NCBI GenBank assembly: GCA_002311855.1
Contig: DCAB01000012.1
Span: 99,605-163,604 of the forward strand
Reading direction: 5' to 3'
DNA from: Candidatus Dadabacteria bacterium UBA1144
Lineage (GTDB): Bacteria; Desulfobacterota_D; UBA1144
Length of the DNA: 64,000 bases
Below the pieces are notes generated by a model. That model was not told the DNA's origin, searched no databases, and saw nothing but the letters and a program-made list of their open reading frames with translations. Every line of letters begins with the position of its first letter. The first letter of the stretch is position 1. The position numbers and the translations under genes are program-made. This document shows, piece after piece, positions 25,124 through 33,824 of this stretch.

Positions 25124-26005
25124 ATGGAACTCTGGCTTAAGGTACTAGAAGTAATTCTCCCTGTAATGATCGTCGTATTAGCTGGTTATTTGTTTGGTCG
25201 TATAACAAAAATAAATTTCAAACCAATAAATATGATTATTATGTATATTGCAACTCCTTGCTTAATCTTTTCTTCTTTAATCGAAGGGAGGGTGACTCTC
25301 GATGATGCATCTCAAATTGTATTAGTTGGCACAATTATAGTATTGATGTCACTATTTTTGTCCTTTTTTCTAATAAAAATAGCAAAAAAAGATTTTGCTA
25401 TTTTTTTAAATCCGCTTGTTTTTCCAAATACAGCTAATCTGGGATTACCAATCGTTCTTTTCGCTTTTGGTGAAGAAGTTTTTGATTATGCAATAATTTT
25501 CACTACCGTGGTCTTCTTTTTTCACTGTACAATAGGAATATTTATCATTCATGGTGGAAGAAAGTTGGGTGAAATTTTCAAAGTCCCCTTAATATATGCT
25601 GTTGTTCTAGCAATTTTTTTAAACAAAACAGGGGTTGAAATAAATACCGAAATTAATAATTCGATTAAATTACTAGGCACTACTTGTATACCTCTCATGA
25701 TGTTTAGCCTAGGTCACAAACTATCAGAAACAAGAATCGTAGATTTTAAAGAAGATTTCATCGTAGGAGTTGCAAGATTCGTTATGGGTATAACTGTAAG
25801 TTTAATAATCTGTAAATTTTTTCAAGTAGGTAGTCACTTAGCAAAAGTGCTAATTGTTCAGTATGCAATGCCTTCCGCAGTATTCAATTTTATTCTTGCT
25901 GACAGATACAATAAGTCACCTGAAAAAATAGCATCGATTGTATTTGTATCCACTATTATCTCAATTCTGGTCATTCCAATTGTTCTTTATCAATTTATGA
26001 ACTAG
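25124..26005 (+). CDS. AEC (auxin efflux carrier) family transporter
   Basis: This 293-residue protein has about ten hydrophobic helices. The opening VLEVILPVMIVVLAGYLFGR, the conserved FPNTANLGLPIVLFAFGEE (about 105-123, the broken helix of the family) and a C-terminal VQYAMPSAVFNFILADRYN (the second crossover) are diagnostic of AEC/bile-acid-sodium-symporter-fold carriers, which export or import organic anions. Substrate is unknown. I chose the ATG at 25124; a TTG six codons upstream is less likely. It converges on the DUF1152 gene with an 11-base overlap. Confidence 0.88.
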   Translation: MELWLKVLEVILPVMIVVLAGYLFGRITKINFKPINMIIMYIATPCLIFSSLIEGRVTLDDASQIVLVGTIIVLMSLFLSFFLIKIAKKDFAIFLNPLVFPNTANLGLPIVLFAFGEEVFDYAIIFTTVVFFFHCTIGIFIIHGGRKLGEIFKVPLIYAVVLAIFLNKTGVEINTEINNSIKLLGTTCIPLMMFSLGHKLSETRIVDFKEDFIVGVARFVMGITVSLIICKFFQVGSHLAKVLIVQYAMPSAVFNFILADRYNKSPEKIASIVFVSTIISILVIPIVLYQFMN

Positions 26006-26930
26006 AATTATTGTGAATTTTGATCTCGTAATTCAGTTCAGTTCTAAAACCATTCTTTAAGAGAATACTATTGGCATCTAAAATATTGTTGGATTTGGAG
26101 ACTAGTCTTGAAGAAAGAGAAATATATTTGAAAAGTTTTTTTGTATCCAAATAAAATGTAATCTGTGACATAGGGTGAATCTCTATTTGGACTTTTCCTC
26201 TTCTGATATTCTCAACCCCCCTAACTCCTTCAAAAGCAAGGAGAGGAATGCGGCTTGCATCAGTTTCGACTTTTTTAATAATTCTTTTCATAATAGAATA
26301 AGATTTCTTATTGATTCCACTGGAAGTCAAGAGGCCTCCATGTCGAGATATGATAGAAAGCGATTTGTCGATTTCTTCTGGTTTTAGTTCCCCGTCACTT
26401 CCGTATCCCAAGACACCAATAAAGGTCTCAACTTTCATACTAAGACGATTGAGAGCAGAAAGAAGTATGGAATCAGCCAAAGGGCTTGCCAATCCAGGCT
26501 CCTTACCTGTCGCTAAGATGTCTCCTCCCACATCAATACCAACAACCAAATCAATCTTGTTTTTTTGTGTAAAAAGAAAAATATCATCAGCTATCAATTT
26601 AGGACTATTGAATATATTAACTAGTATTACTTTTTCATTTAAAATATTCGAAACTTTTGATTCACTAAAATACAATCCATCATATGTTCTCGTTTTTTTA
26701 TCAGCCCAACATAAACTATCATTAATTTTTGTTTTATTAATAATTTGAGAAAATGGTCGGGGTCCAGGATATGGATCAATCGAATATCTTTCCCATGGTA
26801 TGCCACCCAAAATACTTTTGATACCATAAGATTCTAAAAGAATCTTTGTTGGAATTGTACCAACAATGTCGGCACCCCCTCCAATTCCAATTAACAATGC
26901 CTTTTTAATTTTCGAAAAAGATTTTTCCAT
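25995..26930 (-). CDS. DUF1152 family protein
   Basis: This 311-residue protein matches DUF1152: an N-terminal GIGGGADIVGTIPT, then LGGIPWERYSIDPYPGPRPF (about 42-61), and VVGIDVGGDILATGKEPGLASPLAD (split across about 130-155). The family is best known from archaea and has no assigned reaction; the glycine-rich motifs suggest a nucleotide or sugar-phosphate binding fold. Start is an ATG at 26930. It diverges from aroA across 40 bases and is monocistronic as far as can be seen. Confidence 0.8.
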   Translation of the reverse strand: MEKSFSKIKKALLIGIGGGADIVGTIPTKILLESYGIKSILGGIPWERYSIDPYPGPRPFSQIINKTKINDSLCWADKKTRTYDGLYFSESKVSNILNEKVILVNIFNSPKLIADDIFLFTQKNKIDLVVGIDVGGDILATGKEPGLASPLADSILLSALNRLSMKVETFIGVLGYGSDGELKPEEIDKSLSIISRHGGLLTSSGINKKSYSIMKRIIKKVETDASRIPLLAFEGVRGVENIRRGKVQIEIHPMSQITFYLDTKKLFKYISLSSRLVSKSNNILDANSILLKNGFRTELNYEIKIHNNSSS

Positions 26931-26970
26931 GTATCTAATTAGGGTTATTATAACGTATCAAGGAGATATA

Positions 26971-28266
26971 ATGACAAAAGTTGCAGTTGAAGGGAATGAT
27001 TTTTTATTTAAGGGGAGAATCAACGTTCCCGCTGATAAATCAATATCACACAGAGCTATTATTGTGTCCTCTTTTCTCACTAAAGTGACAAAAATCACCA
27101 ACCTTTTAATCTCAGAAGATGTAAAATCGACAATTAATTGCTTCTCCCAACTAGGTGTTGAGTTTAAAGAAATTAATGGAGATACTTGTGTTAAAGGGAC
27201 CGGGATAAGAAATTATTTGCCTCCACAAAATGTTCTTCATTGTGGTAATTCCGGTACGACGGCAAGGCTTCTGAGTGGAATACTAAGTGGGCAAAATTTT
27301 TCATCACAGCTTGATGGTGATTATTCATTAAGGAAAAGACCAATGGACAGAGTAAAAAATCCACTAGAGGAAATGGGGGCAAAAATTTCAACCACTAATG
27401 GAAAATTACCTATAAATATATCTCCTGCTTCACTTAATGGTACAGAATTTAATATAAATCTTGGGTCAGCCCAAATTAAATCAGCAATAATATTTGCCGC
27501 ACTTACCGCAAATAGCGAAACAAAATTCAGAGATAAGAAAAAATCCAGAGACCATACAGAAATAATGCTTTCTAATTGTACAGAAAATATCCGGATTGAA
27601 AATGATGCAATATACATTACACCAGATCCAGTTGTCGAACTGGGTGATATAGATGTCCCTAATGATCCATCATCTGCTGCTTTTTTTATAGTTGCAGGAT
27701 TAATAAATCATGATTCTGAATTAATTTTCAAGAATCTATGTCTAAATCCCATGAGAATAGGGTTCATTAGAATATTGCAAACGATGGGTGCTGATATTGA
27801 AATTATGAATCTGGTTGAAAAAAGTGGTGAGAAAACAGGAGATATTGTCGTTAAAAGTAGCAAGTTAAAATCAATACAAGTTGTTGGAGAATCTATCCCC
27901 GCAATAATAGATGAAATTCCAATTCTGTGTCTTGCTTGTTCTTTAGCTGAGGGTGAATCAATGATTTCCGGGGCTAAAGAATTAAGATTCAAAGAGTCTG
28001 ACAGAATCAAAACTACCGTTACCGAACTTAAAAAATTGGGATGTGATATCGAAGAAATGAACGACGGAATGAAAATTAGGGGGAAAGAAGAACTAAAAGG
28101 TGCACTTTGTGAGAGCCATGGGGATCACAGAATTGCGATGATGATCGCTATAGCTGGGACTAAAGCGATTGGAAGAACTATTATCAAAAATGCTGAATGT
28201 GTATCAATATCATTTCCTAACTTTTTTGAATCATTAAAGGGGTTTAGAAAAAAAATACAATCATGA
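26971..28266 (+). CDS. aroA: 3-phosphoshikimate 1-carboxyvinyltransferase (EPSP synthase)
   Basis: This 431-residue enzyme joins phosphoenolpyruvate to shikimate-3-phosphate. Key elements are VPADKSISHRAII near residue 20, NSGTTARLLSGIL near 95, and RFKESDRIK near 340. I chose the ATG at 26971 because a perfect AAGGAG lies 6 bases upstream; a longer frame to 26866 overlaps the divergent DUF1152 gene. aroA opens the collinear run aroA-cmk-ispH-sppA-lapA-lipA-apgM, coupled to cmk by a 4-base overlap. With aroE and aroQ further on, three shikimate-pathway genes are in the window. Confidence 0.97.
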   Translation: MTKVAVEGNDFLFKGRINVPADKSISHRAIIVSSFLTKVTKITNLLISEDVKSTINCFSQLGVEFKEINGDTCVKGTGIRNYLPPQNVLHCGNSGTTARLLSGILSGQNFSSQLDGDYSLRKRPMDRVKNPLEEMGAKISTTNGKLPINISPASLNGTEFNINLGSAQIKSAIIFAALTANSETKFRDKKKSRDHTEIMLSNCTENIRIENDAIYITPDPVVELGDIDVPNDPSSAAFFIVAGLINHDSELIFKNLCLNPMRIGFIRILQTMGADIEIMNLVEKSGEKTGDIVVKSSKLKSIQVVGESIPAIIDEIPILCLACSLAEGESMISGAKELRFKESDRIKTTVTELKKLGCDIEEMNDGMKIRGKEELKGALCESHGDHRIAMMIAIAGTKAIGRTIIKNAECVSISFPNFFESLKGFRKKIQS

Positions 28267-28925
28267 TTATAACGATAGATGGCCCATCCGGGGTTGGAAA
28301 GGGAACCATAGCAAGAATCACTTCAGAATCTGTGGGATTTAATTATTTAGATTCCGGAGCTATGTATAGAGCTTTAGCCCTTTTTGCGGATTTACATGGC
28401 ATACAAAAAGAGGACGATAAAAGATTGAAAAAACTTTTAATTGATTTTCACATAAGATTTATCAAAGAAGATGGCAAGGAAAAAGTTTTTATAAATTCAG
28501 ACGATGTAACTGAGGATATTAGAACAAATGAGATATCTACTCTCGCTTCCAAATTCGCCGTGAATGAAACCATAAGAGGAGTTCTAAGACAAATGCAAAG
28601 GAGGTTGGTCAAAAATAAAAATTATGTTGCCGAAGGAAGAGATATGGGAACATATGTATTTCCAGGTGCAGAATATAAATTTTATTTAGATGCTGATCCA
28701 GCAATTAGAGCAAATAGAAGGGCTCTGCAACTAAAAGAAATGCTAGGTATCAATATAAATGAAACAAAAGTTTTAGAAGAGATTACCAAAAGAGATAAAC
28801 TGGATATGACAAGAAGTGTGTGCCCCTTGCATCCAGCTGATGATGCTGTGATAATAGACACATCTATTCTTAGCATCGACGATGTGGTTAAGAAAGTAGA
28901 ATCGGTAGTGAAAAACAATGCCTAA
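28263..28925 (+). CDS. cmk: Cytidylate kinase
   Basis: This 220-residue kinase phosphorylates CMP and dCMP. The P-loop GPSGVGKGT is at residues 7-15, followed by YLDSGAMYRALALFA and, near 120, VAEGRDMGTYVFPGAEYKFYL, all typical of bacterial Cmk; the RDKLDMTRSVCPL lid region is also present. It overlaps aroA by 4 bases and ispH by 8. The aroA-cmk-ispH order is common in bacteria, though rpsA, often next, is missing here. Confidence 0.96.
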   Translation: MIITIDGPSGVGKGTIARITSESVGFNYLDSGAMYRALALFADLHGIQKEDDKRLKKLLIDFHIRFIKEDGKEKVFINSDDVTEDIRTNEISTLASKFAVNETIRGVLRQMQRRLVKNKNYVAEGRDMGTYVFPGAEYKFYLDADPAIRANRRALQLKEMLGININETKVLEEITKRDKLDMTRSVCPLHPADDAVIIDTSILSIDDVVKKVESVVKNNA

Positions 28926-29772
28926 GAAGTTAATAATTGCGGATAGTGCCGGTGTTTGTTTCGGCGTAGAAGAAGCCGTCTCAACGGCAGAGAAGATCCT
29001 TGATGAAAATAATAATGTAGAAGTTAAATCATTTGGCCCCCTGATTCATAATCCTCAAATGGTTGATATTCTTAACAAGAAAGGGCTTTCCGTAATTAAT
29101 GAAATTAAAAAGAATGAAAAGGGAACAGTGATTATTAGAGCACACGGTATTCCGAATTATGAGGAGAAAAATCTAAAAGAATCTTCCCTGAACGTTGTAG
29201 ACATGACATGCCCAATAGTAAAGAAATTGCAGTTTGCCGTTAAATCTTTGTCTGATAATGGTTATTTTGTTTTGATTGTTGGAAATGAAAATCATCCAGA
29301 GATAATTGGCGCAAAAAGTTACGCCAACGACAATTGTCTAGTTATCAAAGATAAAAATGAACTAAACAAGAAAGCTTTAAAATCAAAAAAAATCGGAATA
29401 GTTGCCCAAACAACCATTCCAATAGAAACTTTCTGGGATGTTGTTGGAATATTGAAAACTTTCCAAGATTATGAAATCAAAATTATTGATACACTATGTG
29501 ACGACATTCACAATAAACAAAAGGAGTCAAAAGAAATTGCAAAAGATGTGGATATAATGTTAGTAATTGGTGGGAAAAATAGTTCAAATACCAAAGAGAT
29601 AGCCACATTATGTAGACAAATGAATTCACGTACATATCAGATAGAAACATTTGAAGAAATACGGGAGCTCAATCTTGACTTAAAAGATAAAATTGTTGGA
29701 ATCAGTGCTGGCGCATCAACTCCCCCTTGGCTTATTAAGCAAACAATCGATGAAGTACTCCTTTGGGAATGA
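28918..29772 (+). CDS. ispH: 4-hydroxy-3-methylbut-2-enyl diphosphate reductase IspH
   Basis: This 284-residue Fe-S enzyme makes IPP and DMAPP in the last MEP-pathway step. The three cluster cysteines lie in SAGVCFGVEEAV (residue 14), VDMTCPIVKK (near 99) and IDTLCDDIH (near 197). Substrate-binding elements RAHGIP, NHPEIIG with the catalytic glutamate, AQTTI, KNSSNT and SAGASTP are intact. The stretch after the third cysteine (CDDIHNKQ) departs from the usual CxATxxRQ. Precursors made here feed the ispB-type synthase at 6.4-7.4 kb. Confidence 0.96.
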   Translation: MPKKLIIADSAGVCFGVEEAVSTAEKILDENNNVEVKSFGPLIHNPQMVDILNKKGLSVINEIKKNEKGTVIIRAHGIPNYEEKNLKESSLNVVDMTCPIVKKLQFAVKSLSDNGYFVLIVGNENHPEIIGAKSYANDNCLVIKDKNELNKKALKSKKIGIVAQTTIPIETFWDVVGILKTFQDYEIKIIDTLCDDIHNKQKESKEIAKDVDIMLVIGGKNSSNTKEIATLCRQMNSRTYQIETFEEIRELNLDLKDKIVGISAGASTPPWLIKQTIDEVLLWE

Positions 29773-29773
29773 T

Positions 29774-30631
29774 ATGAAAGTTCCTATGAAAATATTTAAT
29801 TTAAAAAATATATTAATTTTCCTGGTTGTTGCTTTCTTCGCTTATAGTGCATTGGAAACAATTAATCCAACTAATAAAATTGCCGTATTAGAAATATATG
29901 GTGTCATCAAGAATCCCAAAAAATATCTAGAGAGTATAGAAAAAATCAAAGAAGATAAATCGATTAAAGCCTTGATCGTAAGAATTGACTCTCCAGGAGG
30001 TACCGTTGGATCTTCTCAAGAGATATACAATTCTTTAATGAATCTAAATAATTTTATGCCTGTCGTGTCGAGTATTGTAGATATCGGAGCTTCAGGTGGG
30101 TACTTAGTAGCTTGCGGTACTTCCTACATTTTTGCAAACTCAGGATCTATAACTGGAAGTATAGGCGTTATTAGTCAATACTACGACGCCTCAGAATTAA
30201 TAAAATTTTTAAAGTTTAAGGTTGAGGTTATCAAATCCGGTCAATTAAAAGATATAGGAAGCCCCCTCAAAAAACTTGATGATAATGAAAGAAAACTCCT
30301 TAATGAATTAATCAAAGATGTTCACCGTCAATTTGAATTGGTGGTGAAAGAAAGAAGAAAACTTACGGATACCGAAATCGAAAAAATATCAGATGGAAGA
30401 ATTTTCTCTGGCAATCAGGCTTTGGCATTGAAGCTAATTGATGCAATAGGAGGCTTAGAATCAGCGAAAGCATATGTTGAGAAGAATATAGATCTTTATG
30501 ATTTAAAATTAGAGTATTTCCCAAGAAAAAAAAGAAAATTAATTGACAGGATTATACCTTTATTGAATGGCGAGAGTTTGGGAACAAATTTTGCAAAAAA
30601 ACTTTATTATCTTTATAGCCCAAATTTCTAA
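29774..30631 (+). CDS. sppA: Signal peptide peptidase SppA, short form
   Basis: This 285-residue serine protease has one N-terminal membrane anchor (about 10-29) and degrades cleaved signal peptides in the envelope. The Ser-Lys dyad is present: S107 in DIGASGGYLVACG and K159 in SGQLKDIGSPLK, and the ClpP-like fold motif RIDSPGGTVGSSQEI is at 70-84. It is the single-domain SppA36 type, not the double-length E. coli SppA67. ATG 29774 begins one base after the ispH stop. Confidence 0.92.
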   Translation: MKVPMKIFNLKNILIFLVVAFFAYSALETINPTNKIAVLEIYGVIKNPKKYLESIEKIKEDKSIKALIVRIDSPGGTVGSSQEIYNSLMNLNNFMPVVSSIVDIGASGGYLVACGTSYIFANSGSITGSIGVISQYYDASELIKFLKFKVEVIKSGQLKDIGSPLKKLDDNERKLLNELIKDVHRQFELVVKERRKLTDTEIEKISDGRIFSGNQALALKLIDAIGGLESAKAYVEKNIDLYDLKLEYFPRKKRKLIDRIIPLLNGESLGTNFAKKLYYLYSPNF

Positions 30632-30652
30632 ATATGTTAAACTCAATTCATC

Positions 30653-30946
30653 ATGATTAAGGCTATATCCGTATCTATACTATTCATACTGGTCATAGCA
30701 TTTGTTTTCCAAAACCAGGAAATTTTTCTACACGAGTTTCTTATAGCTTACGATATAAAGATAAGTTCGTTTGACAATAAATCTGTAAGTAATTCTTTGT
30801 TGCTTGCAGGTTCATTCTTATTAGGTGTTGTGATTTGCTTAGTGTCAATAGGATTGAGTTCAATATCCAAAAGTGTCGAAATCAATGAACTTAAGAAAAA
30901 AATTAATACACTAGAGAAGGCGGCTCTTTCTAAAGAGGTTAAATAA
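30653..30946 (+). CDS. LapA-domain (DUF1049) inner-membrane protein
   Basis: This 97-residue protein has two transmembrane helices (about 3-20 and 47-66) separated by a short periplasmic loop, with FQNQE after the first helix, and a charged helical cytoplasmic tail (VEINELKKKINTLEKAA) predicted to form a coiled coil. This is the layout of LapA/YciS, which with LapB tunes lipopolysaccharide synthesis in enterobacteria. LapB is not adjacent, so the same role is inference. It lies between sppA and lipA in the same run. Confidence 0.75.
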   Translation: MIKAISVSILFILVIAFVFQNQEIFLHEFLIAYDIKISSFDNKSVSNSLLLAGSFLLGVVICLVSIGLSSISKSVEINELKKKINTLEKAALSKEVK

Positions 30947-30950
30947 AAAA

Positions 30951-31883
30951 TTGATTAGAAAACCAAATTGGATAAAAAGTCCAATACCAATTGGTAACAA
31001 TTTTACAAATTTGAAAAAACTTGTATTAAAAAATAAATTACATACTGTCTGTCAAGAAGCTAAATGTCCTAATTTAGGTGAGTGTTGGAATCTAGGAACT
31101 CTAACGTTTATGATCTTAGGTGACACTTGTACAAGAAGCTGTGGGTTCTGTGCTGTTAAAACTGGACAAGGCGGGACAATCGATTATTTAGAACCCAAAA
31201 GACTATCGAGAGGAATTTTAAATTTAAAAAGAAATAATAATCTTCTTAATCATATAGTTCTAACTTCGGTCAATAGAGATGATAAAAATTTAGAAAGTGC
31301 GAAAGTTTTTTTTGACTGCATAGACGAAATTAGAAATCTAAATTTACAGATCAAAATTGAAGTACTTATCCCCGATTTTCTTGGAAATAAAAAAGCTTAT
31401 GAAATAATTACCAAAGCAGAGCCTGATGTATTGAATCACAATATAGAGACAGTTAAACGTCTATATCATCTTAACCAAAAAACTGGCACCTTGCTAAAAA
31501 GATCCGTTAGACCACAAGGGAGCTATGAGCGCTCAATTGAACTATTAAAATACTTTAAAAATCATTCGGATTCTGTCATCAAGTCAGGAATCATGGTTGG
31601 ATTAGGTGAAGATGAAGATGAAATTTTTGAATCCATAGATGACCTCAACAATGCTGGTTGTGACCTAATAACAGTTGGACAATATTTACAACCCACTATA
31701 GAACATATAAATGTATCCAAATTTTACTCACTCGAGCAATTCGAGAAAATAAAACAATATGCTGAAAACAAATTGAATATAAAATCAGCAGAATGTGGCC
31801 CAATGGTGAGAAGTTCATATCATGCGGAAACACAATTAAAAAAGATTATGGATAATACATCGCAAGAAAGGGGAACAGGTTGA
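30951..31883 (+). CDS. lipA: Lipoyl synthase
   Basis: This 310-residue radical SAM enzyme inserts sulfurs into protein-bound octanoyl groups. Both clusters are accounted for: the auxiliary cluster cysteines C34, C39 and C45 (TVCQEAKCPNLGECW), the radical SAM cysteines C60, C64 and C67 (CTRSCGFC), and the C-terminal RSSY that ligates the auxiliary cluster. Start is a TTG at 30951, four bases after the lapA stop. lipB is not seen in the window. The stop overlaps the apgM start (TTGA). Confidence 0.97.
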   Translation: MIRKPNWIKSPIPIGNNFTNLKKLVLKNKLHTVCQEAKCPNLGECWNLGTLTFMILGDTCTRSCGFCAVKTGQGGTIDYLEPKRLSRGILNLKRNNNLLNHIVLTSVNRDDKNLESAKVFFDCIDEIRNLNLQIKIEVLIPDFLGNKKAYEIITKAEPDVLNHNIETVKRLYHLNQKTGTLLKRSVRPQGSYERSIELLKYFKNHSDSVIKSGIMVGLGEDEDEIFESIDDLNNAGCDLITVGQYLQPTIEHINVSKFYSLEQFEKIKQYAENKLNIKSAECGPMVRSSYHAETQLKKIMDNTSQERGTG

Positions 31884-33079
31884 AATATGTTTTAGTACAA
31901 GCCGATGGTATGCCAGATAGGCCGATAAAAGAATTAAACAACAAAACACCTTTAGAATTTGCTGATACCGTTACTATTGATAATTTAGTAACAAATTCTA
32001 TTATTGGTGCAGTAAATCATATACCAAAAGGACTGAAATCTGGTAGCGACGTAGGGAACTTAAGTATATTAGGTTACAATCCAAAAAATTTCTTCACAGG
32101 AAGATCCCCCCTTGAAGCATCTGGTATGGGTATAGATTTAAATGAAGAAGATGCAGCTTATAGATGCAATCTCGTAAACATAGTTTCGAACAACAAAGAA
32201 AAAATAATGGATGATTATTCGGCAGGTCATATCGATGATTCAATTGCCAGAAAAGTCATCAATTTTTTGCAAGAAGGCATAGACAACGAGGAATTCAAAT
32301 TCTTTCCTGGAGTAAGCTATCGACATCTTCTTGTATGGAAAAAAGGTGATACATCTCCGATTACCGTACCTCCGCACGATATTCTAGGAAAAAATATCTC
32401 TGATTTTCTTCCACAGGGAAGTAGCTCAGAAAAACTCAATAAATTAATGGGAACGGCAAGAGAAAAAATTGCAGAATTCAAAAAATTAAATAAGGAATAT
32501 AGGAATTTACCATTTAATAATATTTGGTTGTGGGGTCAAGGCAGAAAGAACATTCTTCCTAGTTTTGAATCAATAAATCAAATCTCAGGTTCAATTATTT
32601 CAGCAGTTAATCTAGTAAAGGGAATTGGCAAATGTGCAGGGCTAGATGTAATTGTCGTTAAAGGAGCAACCGGGTATTTGGATACAAACTATAGTGGGAA
32701 AGTCCAAGCCGTCTTAGATAGTCTACAAAAGCATGATTTTAGTATGATTCATATTGAGGCTCCCGATGAAACTGGTCACGATGGAGATTATGTAAACAAA
32801 GTTCAAGCAATTAATGATTTAGATAGAAAGGTTATTAATCCATTGATAAAGAATCTAAAGAAAAAATTTAAAGAATTTAAAATCTGTATAGTTTCTGATC
32901 ATCCTACTCCAATTGAATTAAGAACTCATAGTTATGAATATGTTCCATTCATGATTTACGATTCCAGAAAATCCATAAGTAATCATAATCAAAACACATT
33001 CAATGAAAAAACCGTAATTAGGTCAGATTTGGTTATTGAGGATGGATTTACTTTATTAGGGAGATTTCTCAAGGATTAA
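31880..33079 (+). CDS. apgM: Cofactor-independent phosphoglycerate mutase, archaeal type (ApgM)
   Basis: This 399-residue member of the alkaline phosphatase superfamily interconverts 3- and 2-phosphoglycerate with two metal ions. The N-terminal VQADGMPDRPIKEL, then KSGSDVGNLSILGYNP (catalytic Ser region near 57-62), GRSPLEASGMG, and the C-terminal EAPDETGHDGD and VSDHPTPIELRTH metal ligands are typical of ApgM rather than GpmI. Start is a TTG at 31880 inside the lipA stop, with AAGGGG upstream. It completes the gluconeogenic set with pgk, gap, fbaB, fbp and pgi. Confidence 0.94.
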   Translation: MKYVLVQADGMPDRPIKELNNKTPLEFADTVTIDNLVTNSIIGAVNHIPKGLKSGSDVGNLSILGYNPKNFFTGRSPLEASGMGIDLNEEDAAYRCNLVNIVSNNKEKIMDDYSAGHIDDSIARKVINFLQEGIDNEEFKFFPGVSYRHLLVWKKGDTSPITVPPHDILGKNISDFLPQGSSSEKLNKLMGTAREKIAEFKKLNKEYRNLPFNNIWLWGQGRKNILPSFESINQISGSIISAVNLVKGIGKCAGLDVIVVKGATGYLDTNYSGKVQAVLDSLQKHDFSMIHIEAPDETGHDGDYVNKVQAINDLDRKVINPLIKNLKKKFKEFKICIVSDHPTPIELRTHSYEYVPFMIYDSRKSISNHNQNTFNEKTVIRSDLVIEDGFTLLGRFLKD

Positions 33080-33820
33080 TTTTGCCTTTTTCCATATCTC
33101 TTCATCAGATAAATCTATAAATTTTTTTCTTAAATCTATAAACAATGTGGCTCTCTTCAAAAATTTATCCGAGCTTTTATTTAAAGCAATTTCAGGGTTA
33201 ATATCTTTTTTTCTACACAAATTTGCAACGGTAAAAAGAATATCCCCAATTTCTTCCTCGATTAACGGTTTATCCTTTTTTTCAACAGCTTCTTTGAATT
33301 CTTTTATCTCATCAAGTAGAACTTGCAACACCTTTTCGGAAGAATCCCACTCAAGGCCCGACTTTGCAAATGCTTTCGATATATCTATTGCTCGAATCAG
33401 TGAGGGAGATGATTTTAAAAACTCTTTTTTGTGGATTTTTCCTTCTTTGATCTTTTCTTGATTCCAAATATATTTAGCTTCCTCAGAATCTCTAGCCACC
33501 TTATCGCCGAATACATGCGGGTGTCTTCTAATCAATTTTTCAGATAAATCATTGACTGCATCCTCTAAAGTAAACAGAGTTTTTTCTTCTGCTATATTTG
33601 ATACGAATAATATCTGTAGTAAAAGATCCCCTATCTCTTCTTTTAAATTTTGATAATCTTTAGAGTCTATCGCCTCTAACACTTCATATGATTCTTCTAT
33701 GATATGTAATTTCAGAGATTCAAAATTTTGTTTTCTATCCCAAGGACAACCCTCCTCGCTCCTTAGTTTCTTTGTGATTTTCAAAAGTCGATTAAAACTT
33801 TGTTCAAACAAATTTGTCAA
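33056..33820 (-). CDS. mazG: Nucleoside triphosphate pyrophosphohydrolase MazG
   Basis: This 254-residue protein has the double MazG domain layout: EEGCPWDRKQNFESLK, then IIEESYEVLEAI and LKEEIGDLLLQILFVSNIAEE in the first half, and a second set with EIKEFKEAV and IEEEIGDILFTVANL in the second. It hydrolyses dNTPs/NTPs to monophosphates, as a house-cleaning enzyme. Length matches E. coli MazG (263). Start is a TTG at 33820, four bases after the upstream peptidase stop. It overlaps the convergent apgM by 24 bases. Confidence 0.94.
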   Translation of the reverse strand: MTNLFEQSFNRLLKITKKLRSEEGCPWDRKQNFESLKLHIIEESYEVLEAIDSKDYQNLKEEIGDLLLQILFVSNIAEEKTLFTLEDAVNDLSEKLIRRHPHVFGDKVARDSEEAKYIWNQEKIKEGKIHKKEFLKSSPSLIRAIDISKAFAKSGLEWDSSEKVLQVLLDEIKEFKEAVEKKDKPLIEEEIGDILFTVANLCRKKDINPEIALNKSSDKFLKRATLFIDLRKKFIDLSDEEIWKKAKLILEKSP

Positions 33821-33824
33821 ACTA

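Noticed and set aside
27191..28010. Minus-strand frames inside aroA
   Set aside because: Shadows of aroA; AT-rich antisense frames stay open by chance.
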